Positions 7,658 through 15,277 of a stretch of DNA of 26,020 nucleotides are shown here, one piece after another. Source of the stretch: JAMWZF01 sp041628615 (lineage in GTDB: Bacteria > Pseudomonadota > Alphaproteobacteria > Rhodobacterales > Rhodobacteraceae); assembly GCA_041628615.1 (NCBI GenBank), contig JBFKOW010000027.1, positions 1-26,020 on the forward strand, in the 5' to 3' direction. Made by a program: the position numbers and the translations under genes. Below the pieces are notes generated by a model. The model saw only the letters and a program-made list of their open reading frames with translations. It did not search any database and was not told the DNA's origin. Numbering within the stretch: position 1 is the stretch's first letter; each line of letters starts with the position of its first letter.

Positions 7658-8682
7658 CCGACACCTTCGTGCTGTCGATCGGCGAGAGCGAGAAGGACAT
7701 CGACGCCGGCCTCGTGGTCGAGAACGGCGATCCCGAGCCGCAGGACGACAGCGCGAAGTTCTGTGCCGACGAGGTGGTCACGGTGGACGTGCTGGCCAAT
7801 GACGGCGACCCGGACGGCGACCCGCTGACCATGGTGTCGGTCGACGGCAAGGCGATCTCGGAGGGCGCCACGGTCACCACCGCGGCCGGCACCTTCGTGA
7901 CCCTCGTGGGCGGCTTGCTGGTGATCGATGGCGAGGCCGCCTACGCCGCCCTCGACATCGGCGAGGAGGCGATCGAGACCATCAGCTACGCGGTCTCGGA
8001 CGGCAACGGAGGGATCGTCTCGGCCAACCTCGAGGTGACCTTCTGCGGCGACGCCAACTCGGTCCTGTCTCTGTGCGAAAGCCTGCCCGCCGGGGTGGTA
8101 ACCTATCAGGTGTCCACGACCGATCTTGTTCGTCCGGTCGAGGACGCCGCGTATGGCCTGCTGTTCAACTCGACCGGGGATGCGCGTTTCGACGGCGTTC
8201 TGTTCGAGCAGGCCTACTGCCTCAGCCGCAACGATCCGACGCAGACCTCCGAGACGATCACGGATGCGCCGGTCCAGTCGGCGCAGATGTATTGCGCTTC
8301 CGAGGCCGATGCGTCGCTCTTCGGACCGCAGCAGGTTTCGGTCTTCAACGGGCAGACGGCCTTTGCGAACCTCGACCTGATCACCTGGATCCTCAATCAG
8401 GACTTCGAGAACAACGGCTTTACAGGGTGGGAGGTGCAGAGGGCGATCTGGGAACTCACCGATGACGACGACCTCGCCTTCCTCGACGGGATCGATCCCG
8501 GGTTCGGTTCGGACAGCAATGTCGACTCGATCCTGGCGCTGGCGGCGGCGAACGGCGAGAACTTCGTCGCCGGTGTTGGCGACGTGATCGGCGTGATCGT
8601 CGATCCCGGCGACTCGGATCCCGACAATACCCAGCCGTTCATCCTGGCGATGGACTTCGAGGACTACGATTGCCTTTGCTGA
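7390..8682 (+). CDS. C-terminal open fragment: fourth SdrD repeat, cadherin-like and thioester-like domains
   Basis: This 430-codon frame continues the large protein after the one-base loss. It begins with the body of an SdrD-B-like repeat (VFLDENGNGVYDPGEGLVAG), whose missing first residues (VGD) lie in the other frame just upstream. Then comes a cadherin/VCBS-like domain (VDVLANDGDPDGDPLT and ISYAVSDGNGGIVSA). The C-terminal 200 residues contain AYCLSRND, LDLITWILNQDF, GWEVQRAIWELTDDDD and a terminal AMDFEDYDCLC. The YC and VQxAIW elements resemble the Cys and Gln motifs of bacterial thioester domains, which is an inference from motif spacing only. No ribosome-binding site precedes the GTG at 7390, so independent translation is doubtful. 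The next gene, the VPEID-CTERM peptide, starts 125 bp after its stop. Confidence 0.65.
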   Translation: MFLDENGNGVYDPGEGLVAGVTVELLDATGGVVATEVTDAAGFYCFVGLDAGTYRVRFVEPDGFDFTTEGAAADDAVNNDSDADILSGLTDTFVLSIGESEKDIDAGLVVENGDPEPQDDSAKFCADEVVTVDVLANDGDPDGDPLTMVSVDGKAISEGATVTTAAGTFVTLVGGLLVIDGEAAYAALDIGEEAIETISYAVSDGNGGIVSANLEVTFCGDANSVLSLCESLPAGVVTYQVSTTDLVRPVEDAAYGLLFNSTGDARFDGVLFEQAYCLSRNDPTQTSETITDAPVQSAQMYCASEADASLFGPQQVSVFNGQTAFANLDLITWILNQDFENNGFTGWEVQRAIWELTDDDDLAFLDGIDPGFGSDSNVDSILALAAANGENFVAGVGDVIGVIVDPGDSDPDNTQPFILAMDFEDYDCLC

Positions 8683-8695
8683 CGCAAGGGCCGCA

Positions 8696-8725
8696 AGATG
8701 GCAGGTGGCCGGGGCTCGGCCATCT
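8696..8725 (+). other. Stem-loop between the large gene and the VPEID-CTERM gene
   Basis: AGATGGC (8696-8702) and GCCATCT (8719-8725) can pair as a 7-bp stem around a 16-base GC-rich loop, starting 14 bp after the TGA at 8680-8682. No T-tract follows. It may be a weak or factor-dependent terminator, an mRNA 3' stabiliser, or chance. Confidence 0.3.
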
Positions 8726-8807
8726 GCAGCAGGCGGAGCCCCCGCCGGTCGGTCCGACCCGTGACGTATCCGGGCCGATTCACCGCGTGTTCTGTAAGGA
8801 GAACATC

Positions 8808-8999
8808 ATGAAGAAACTGGTCCTCGCGACCCTGGCGACGATCGCAGCGGCTCCGATGGCGCTCGCCTGCGATCCGGGCTCGCTCAGCTGTCAGCAAGTG
8901 CCCGTCCCCGAGATCAGCGCGATGGAAGGCACCGCGGCGCTCGCCGCCGTCGCCGCCGTCCTGCTGTTCGTCTGGGAACGCCGCAAGCGCGCTGCGTAA
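8808..8999 (+). CDS. VPEID-CTERM sorting-signal peptide, predicted exosortase E substrate
   Basis: A 63-residue exported peptide. Residues 1-20 are a Sec signal (MKKLVLATLATIAAAPMALA). Residues 33-37 read VPEIS, followed by a hydrophobic helix at about 41-55 and a basic tail ERRKRAA. This three-part tail is the VPEID-CTERM variant of PEP-CTERM sorting signals. After signal cleavage only about 12-16 residues (from Cys21, including Cys28) lie before the sorting motif, so the mature product is a tiny, possibly disulfide-bonded peptide. The -3 to +1 residues Ala-Leu-Ala-Cys also form an imperfect lipobox. AAGGAG (8796-8801) with a 6-base gap fixes the ATG. The fused exosortase E gene starts 87 bp downstream after a strong hairpin. 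The pairing of this peptide with exosortase E/protease is an established family association; what the peptide does is not known to me. Confidence 0.88.
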   Translation: MKKLVLATLATIAAAPMALACDPGSLSCQQVPVPEISAMEGTAALAAVAAVLLFVWERRKRAA

Positions 9000-9019
9000 G
9001 CCCCGGCCAGAAAGACCGG

Positions 9020-9047
9020 CGGGCCCGCCTCGACCGGGGCGGGCCCG
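9020..9047 (+). terminator. Strong GC hairpin between the VPEID-CTERM gene and exosortase E
   Basis: CGGGCCCGCC (9020-9029) and GGCGGGCCCG (9038-9047) form a perfect 10-bp stem around an 8-base loop, 21 bp after the peptide's stop and 39 bp before the exosortase start. It lacks a U-tract, so it is more likely a partial terminator, attenuator or RNA-stability element that lets the abundant small substrate be made in excess of its processing enzyme. Confidence 0.5.
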
Positions 9048-9086
9048 TCACCCGTTCCTCGCGTCCGCCACGAGATCGGCCGCCCG

Positions 9087-10721
9087 ATGACCGCCACTGA
9101 CAGCCCCGATCCCCTGGCCGCACGGCGCCGCCCGGCCCTGGTCATCGCCGGGTCTCTGCTGGTCGCGGAACTGGCCCTGATCGGCCTGCTCTACAAGCAC
9201 GTCATCGACTTCACCTGCCTCGACAACTGGCCGCCCGCCGTCTGCGGCGGGGCCAGCGGCGCGCTGGTGGCGGTGTATTGCCTTGCCGCCGCGGTCGCGC
9301 TCATGGCGCTGGTCCGTCCCGCCCCGTTCCGCCGGCTCTTCGCCGAGGCCGGCGCCCGGACGGCGCCGCTCCTTCTCAACGCGGCGGGGGCCGGGATCGC
9401 CCTGCTGCCCGTCGCGGTCATGCACGACGGGGTCGGCACCGGGATCATCCCGGCGATCCTGTCCGCCTGGAGCGTCGGCATGGCACTGATCCTGAGCGGG
9501 CTCGCCCTCTACGCCGCACCGCTGGCGCGGTGGCGCGGCTTCGTCGGCGCCGAGGCCTCCCGGCTCCTTCCCGTCGCGGCGCTCGGGCTCGGCGCGCCCG
9601 TGCTCGCGGTCCAGATCCGGCCGCTCTGGCAACTCGACGGCATCGCGGACCTGACCTTCCGGGCCGTCGCCGGGACCATCGAGGGGCTCGGCTACGCGGT
9701 GAACATTTACCCGGCCGAGAAGGCGATCGGCGCCGGGGACTTCTACATCTCGGTCGCTCCGGTCTGTTCCGGGGTGGAGGGGATCGCGCTGGTGTCGATC
9801 TTCGTGACCATCTACCTCTGGCTGTTCCGCCACGACCTCCGGTTCCCGCGGGTGCTGCTGCTCTACCCGGTCGGCATCGCCGCCTCGGCGGCGTTCAACG
9901 TGGTGCGGATCTCGGCCCTGCTGGTGATCGGGCTCGAGGGAAACCCGGAACTGGCGGTCGGCGGCTTCCACTCCCATGCGGGCTGGCTGATGTTCACCCT
10001 CGTCGCCTTCGGATTGATCGCGCTGGCGCAGACGGTTCCGGGGTTGCGCCGCGCGCCGGCGGCCTCGGGCGAAAGGGGGAGCGCGGCCGGCGGGACCGCG
10101 ACGCCCGCCCCGCGCCTGCGCGAGGACCCGATCGCCGCCCGGATCCTGCCCTTTGCCGTATTCATGTTCAGCGCGCTTCTGGCGCAGGCGTTTTCACAGA
10201 GCCCGGGCGTGGTCTATCCGCTGCGGGTGCTGGCGATGGCCGCGGCGCTGGCGGTGTTCTGGCCGGTGCTGTTCCGGCTTGCCTGGCGGGTCGACCCGGT
10301 GGCGGTAGGGGCCGGCGTGGCGGTGGGCCTGGTCTGGGTCGCCGTCCCGGTCGCGGAGACCGATGGCCTGCCGCCCTACGGCGACCTCGCGGGCAGCGCG
10401 CTCGTGGCCTGGTTCGTGCTGCGCGGGGTGGGGACGGTCGTCCTCGTGCCGGTGATCGAGGAGCTGTTCTTCCGCGGCTACCTCGAACGGCGGCTTCGGC
10501 TCGGCGAGGGCCGGGCCTGGACCGTGGCGGCGGCGCTGGCAACCGCCATTCTGTTCGCCGCGCTGCACGACCGCTGGGTCCTGGCCTTCGGGGCCGGGCT
10601 GGTGTTCTCGTGGGCCGCGCTGCGCCGGGGCAACATCACCGACGCCATCGCCGCCCACGCGGCGTCGAACATCGTGGTCTACGGCGCCGCCGTAGCGGCC
10701 GGCAATCTGGCGATGATCTGA
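9087..10721 (+). CDS. xrtE: Exosortase E/CPBP intramembrane protease fusion (VPEID-CTERM system)
   Basis: A 544-residue polytopic membrane enzyme with two parts. Residues 1-320 are an exosortase: catalytic Cys227 in VAPVCSGVEG, Arg274 in NVVRISALL, and His295 in GGFHSHAGW, the expected Cys-Arg-His set of a sortase-like transpeptidase acting at the outer face of the inner membrane. After a short Gly/Ala/Pro linker (about 325-345), residues 350-544 form a CPBP (CAAX-type) protease: Glu458-Glu459 and Arg463 in IEELFFRGYL, His494 in FAALHD, and His524/Asn528 in IAAHAASN. Both active sites look intact. This fusion is known in the VPEID-CTERM system, and the cognate peptide lies immediately upstream. 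The ATG at 9087 has only a weak ribosome-binding site, consistent with low expression. Cleavage at VPEIS and transfer of the mature peptide to an unknown acceptor is the inferred role. Which of the two domains cuts is open. Confidence 0.92.
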   Translation: MTATDSPDPLAARRRPALVIAGSLLVAELALIGLLYKHVIDFTCLDNWPPAVCGGASGALVAVYCLAAAVALMALVRPAPFRRLFAEAGARTAPLLLNAAGAGIALLPVAVMHDGVGTGIIPAILSAWSVGMALILSGLALYAAPLARWRGFVGAEASRLLPVAALGLGAPVLAVQIRPLWQLDGIADLTFRAVAGTIEGLGYAVNIYPAEKAIGAGDFYISVAPVCSGVEGIALVSIFVTIYLWLFRHDLRFPRVLLLYPVGIAASAAFNVVRISALLVIGLEGNPELAVGGFHSHAGWLMFTLVAFGLIALAQTVPGLRRAPAASGERGSAAGGTATPAPRLREDPIAARILPFAVFMFSALLAQAFSQSPGVVYPLRVLAMAAALAVFWPVLFRLAWRVDPVAVGAGVAVGLVWVAVPVAETDGLPPYGDLAGSALVAWFVLRGVGTVVLVPVIEELFFRGYLERRLRLGEGRAWTVAAALATAILFAALHDRWVLAFGAGLVFSWAALRRGNITDAIAAHAASNIVVYGAAVAAGNLAMI

Positions 10722-10727
10722 ACGGCA

Positions 10728-10756
10728 GACGCCGGCCCGATGGCCGGGCCGGCGTC
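10728..10756. terminator. Bidirectional hairpin between convergent exosortase E and katG
   Basis: GACGCCGGCCCG (10728-10739) and CGGGCCGGCGTC (10745-10756) form a perfect 12-bp stem with a 5-base loop. It lies 7 bp after the exosortase stop and 21 bp from the katG stop, so it can end transcription from both sides. No long T-tract accompanies it. Confidence 0.65.
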
Positions 10757-10776
10757 GCGTGTCTCTCGTGGCCGGA

Positions 10777-12951
<2,175 letters not shown>

Positions 12952-13057
12952 CACGTCTCTCCTTTGTCCTGCGGGTGGCGTGCCGGGCGGCCCGGCCGCG
13001 CAGCGCGCGCCGCCCCCGTCACGAAGCGCGGTTTAGCACATCGACGCATAGAAATAA

Positions 13058-13099
13058 TTTGTATCTTCTTATCGGACTCATAACTTTGTCCTATGAGTC
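13058..13099. promoter_or_regulatory. OxyR-type operator between katG and oxyR, overlapping the oxyR start
   Basis: ATAACTTTGTCCTAT (13080-13094) matches the OxyR half-site pattern ATAGNTNNNANCTAT at most fixed positions. A degenerate partner, TTTGTATCTTCTTAT (13058-13072), lies exactly 22 bp upstream, the two-turn spacing OxyR tetramers use. An 8-bp inverted repeat, GACTCATA (13075-13082) with TATGAGTC (13092-13099), is superimposed and includes the oxyR ATG. This AT-rich patch stands out from its GC-rich surroundings and is the only sensible place for the divergent promoters. Binding here would activate katG and repress oxyR. Confidence 0.6.
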
Positions 13100-13983
13100 G
13101 GATCACCCTGAAACACCTTCGCTACTTCGAGGCGCTCGCCCGCCACCGGCATTTCGGCCATGCCGCCGAAGCCTGCGCGATTTCCCAGCCGGCGCTGTCG
13201 GTGCAGGTCAGGGAACTGGAGGCGATCCTCGGCGCGGCGCTCGTCGACCGCGGGTCGCGCCGGATCCAGCTGACCGGCCTCGGCGAGACCCTCGCCGGAC
13301 GGGCCAGAGACATCCTGCGATCGGTGGACGAGATCGACGACCTCGCCCGGGCGGCGCGGGACCGGCTTGCCGGCCGGCTGCGGATCGGCGTGATCCCGAC
13401 CGTCGCGCCCTACCTGCTGCCGCAACTCATCACCGCGCTCGGCGCGGAATATCCGCAACTGGACCTGCGCCCGAGCGAGGCGATGACCCGCCGACTGATC
13501 GACGACCTGCTCCAGGGCCGGCTGGACGCCGCGATCGTGGCGCTGCCGGTGTCCGAGCCCGCGCTGCACGAACGCCCGCTCTTCGAGGAGGAATTCCTGC
13601 TGGTCCGGCCCCGCGGCGATGCCGGGAAACCGATCCCGTCGCCCGAGATGCTGCGCGAGATGCGGCTGCTGCTGCTCGAGGAGGGCCACTGCTTCCGCGA
13701 TCAGGCGCTGTCGTTCTGCGGCCTGGCCTCGACCCGTCATCGGGACCTTCTGGAGGCCAGTTCGCTGTCCACGCTGGTCCAGATGGTCGGGGCCGGGATC
13801 GGCGTGACCCTGATCCCCGACATGGCGGTGCCGGTCGAAACCCGCTCCGCGCCGGTCTCGGTGGTGCGCTTCCCGCCGCCCCGGCCCCGGCGCACCGTCG
13901 GCATGGTCTGGCGCGGCGGCGCGCCGCTGGCGGATCACCTCGAACGGATCGCCGGGCTGGTGCAGCGGACCGCCGCAGGCTGA
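13093..13983 (+). CDS. oxyR: Peroxide-sensing LysR-family regulator OxyR
   Basis: A 296-residue LysR-type regulator. An N-terminal winged helix-turn-helix (about residues 4-62, LKHLRYFEALARHRHFGHAA and ISQPALSVQVRELE) is followed by a linker helix and the effector domain. Cys200 and Cys209 (EEGHCFRDQALSFCGLAS) keep the spacing of the E. coli redox pair Cys199/Cys208, which form a disulfide on H2O2 exposure; this is the key diagnostic. It is divergent from katG, the classic partner. The ATG at 13093 matches the family N-terminus, but no Shine-Dalgarno sequence precedes it and the operator overlaps the start codon, so the transcript may be leaderless or poorly translated. Confidence 0.95.
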   Translation: MSRITLKHLRYFEALARHRHFGHAAEACAISQPALSVQVRELEAILGAALVDRGSRRIQLTGLGETLAGRARDILRSVDEIDDLARAARDRLAGRLRIGVIPTVAPYLLPQLITALGAEYPQLDLRPSEAMTRRLIDDLLQGRLDAAIVALPVSEPALHERPLFEEEFLLVRPRGDAGKPIPSPEMLREMRLLLLEEGHCFRDQALSFCGLASTRHRDLLEASSLSTLVQMVGAGIGVTLIPDMAVPVETRSAPVSVVRFPPPRPRRTVGMVWRGGAPLADHLERIAGLVQRTAAG

Positions 13984-14008
13984 GGCGGCGGTGCGTCGCC
14001 GACCCCGG

Positions 14009-15277
14009 TCAGTCCCGCACGAGGATGGCCCGGAAGTCGTTCACGTTGGTCCCGGTCGGCCCGGGCGCGAAGAGGTCGCCCGCCGCGTCGAAGGCGCCCC
14101 AGGCGTCATGGCCGGTCAGCGCCGCAACGGGGTCCACCCCGGCCGCGCGCATCCGCGCCGTGCTGCCGCCGTCGGCGAAGGCCCCGGCGTTGTCCTCGGA
14201 GCCGTCGATTCCGTCGGTATCGGCGGCCAGCGCGGCGATCCGGTCGACCCCCTCCACCGCCAGCGCGAAGGACAGCAGGAACTCGGTGTTCCGCCCGCCC
14301 CGGCCGGTCGCGTCGCCCAGCGTCACCGTCGTCTCGCCCCCGGACAGCAGCACGACCGGCGCGGCGAAGGGGCGGCCGCGGGCGGCTACTTCGCGGGCCA
14401 GCGCGGCGTGGACCCGGCCCACCTCGCGGGCCTCGCCCTCGATCGCGTCCGACAGGATCGCCGCGCGGATCCCGCGCGCCTCGGCCGCCGCCGCCGCCGC
14501 TTCGAGCGACAGGCGCGCCGACGCGATCACCCGCACCTCGTGCCCGGCGAAGACCGGGTCGGCGGGGTCGGGCGCCTCGGCGGCGGCGCCGGATTCGAGG
14601 TGCGCCATGATCCGCGGCGGCAGCACCAGCCCGCGCGCCCGGATCATCGCCAGCGTGCCGGCGACGTCGCCGGGCGAGGGCACGGTCGGCCCCGAGGCGA
14701 CCTCGGCCGGGTTGTCGCCTGGGACGTCCGAGACGACCAGCGTCACCACCTTCGCCGGGAACGCGGCAGCGGCGAGCCGGCCCGCCTTGATCCCGCTCAC
14801 GTGCTTGCGGACCCGGTTCATCACCCCGATCGGCGCCCCGGAGGCGAGCAGCGCCGCGTTCAGCGCCTGTTCGTCCGCAAGGGTCAGTCCCGCCGGCGGC
14901 ATCGGCAGCAGCGCCGAGCCGCCGCCGGTGATGAGCGCCACCACGAGGTCGTCGGCCGTCAGTCCCGCCACGGTCTCCATCAGCGCCCGCGCCGCGTCGA
15001 GCCCCGCCGCGTCAGGCACCGGGTGCGCCGCCTCGCGCACCTCGATCCGGCGGCAGGGCGCGGCATAGCCGTAGCGGGTGACCACCAGCCCCGACAGCGG
15101 GCCGTCCCAGAGGTCCTCGAAGGCGGCGGCCAGTTGTGCCGCGCCCTTGCCCGCGCCGATCACCACGGTGCGGCCCCTGGGCCGGTCCGGCAGGGCGCGG
15201 CGCAGCGCCGCGCGCGGGTCGGCGGCGGCGATGGCGGCGTCGAACAGCGCCGTCAGAAGGGCGCGGTCCGCCGGCAT
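14009..15277 (-). CDS. Glycerate 2-kinase, MOFRL family (GckA/TtuD type)
   Basis: A 422-residue cytoplasmic enzyme of the type II glycerate kinase/putative hydroxypyruvate reductase family, which phosphorylates D-glycerate to 2-phosphoglycerate in serine-cycle, glyoxylate or tartrate metabolism. It shows the N-terminal GAGKGAA loop (residues 41-47, Lys44), ITGGGSALL (116-124), VVSDVPGDNPAEVASGPT, then the C-terminal MOFRL domain with LLSGGETTV, GRGGRNTEFLL, DTDGIDGSEDNAGAF and the terminal PTGTNVNDFRAIL. Its ATG overlaps the TGA of the copper ATPase gene by one base (TGATG), so translation is coupled, an odd pairing with no obvious metabolic link. It converges with oxyR, 25 bp away. Confidence 0.93.
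   Translation of the reverse strand: MPADRALLTALFDAAIAAADPRAALRRALPDRPRGRTVVIGAGKGAAQLAAAFEDLWDGPLSGLVVTRYGYAAPCRRIEVREAAHPVPDAAGLDAARALMETVAGLTADDLVVALITGGGSALLPMPPAGLTLADEQALNAALLASGAPIGVMNRVRKHVSGIKAGRLAAAAFPAKVVTLVVSDVPGDNPAEVASGPTVPSPGDVAGTLAMIRARGLVLPPRIMAHLESGAAAEAPDPADPVFAGHEVRVIASARLSLEAAAAAAEARGIRAAILSDAIEGEAREVGRVHAALAREVAARGRPFAAPVVLLSGGETTVTLGDATGRGGRNTEFLLSFALAVEGVDRIAALAADTDGIDGSEDNAGAFADGGSTARMRAAGVDPVAALTGHDAWGAFDAAGDLFAPGPTGTNVNDFRAILVRD

Larger units (their letters stand above)
4661..8682 (+). pseudogene. Large acidic SdrD-repeat surface-type protein, broken by a nonsense codon and a frameshift
   Basis: With both lesions repaired this encodes about 1,340 residues. The ATG at 4661 has a well-spaced GAGGAG (9-base gap) but hits TAA at 4688-4690 (codon 10). 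Coding resemblance resumes at once: residues 14-28 (ENATAVVDLDCGVAE) match the start of the second internal module (ENTTFVTDLDLTVTC), so the true start probably lies upstream of the TAA. A one-base loss at about 7387 (GGC GAC TGG for expected GGC GAC CTG GTG) shifts the frame inside the fourth repeat. Domains on repaired numbering: two related modules at about 14-284 and 285-544, each with an HTSCS(S/A)PL motif and a cadherin-like end; four SdrD-B-like repeats at about 545-1024 with Asp-rich calcium-type loops (DENDNDVDDGEPG); a cadherin/VCBS-like domain at about 1025-1133; a thioester-domain-like C-terminus to 1340. No Sec signal, membrane anchor or CTERM is visible. Sequencing error is possible for either lesion. 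Confidence 0.75.

Noticed and set aside
13986..14001. CGGCG-N6-CGCCG hairpin between oxyR and the glycerate kinase gene as a terminator
   Set aside because: The stem is only 5 bp in very GC-rich DNA with no T-tract, so it is not distinguishable from chance.
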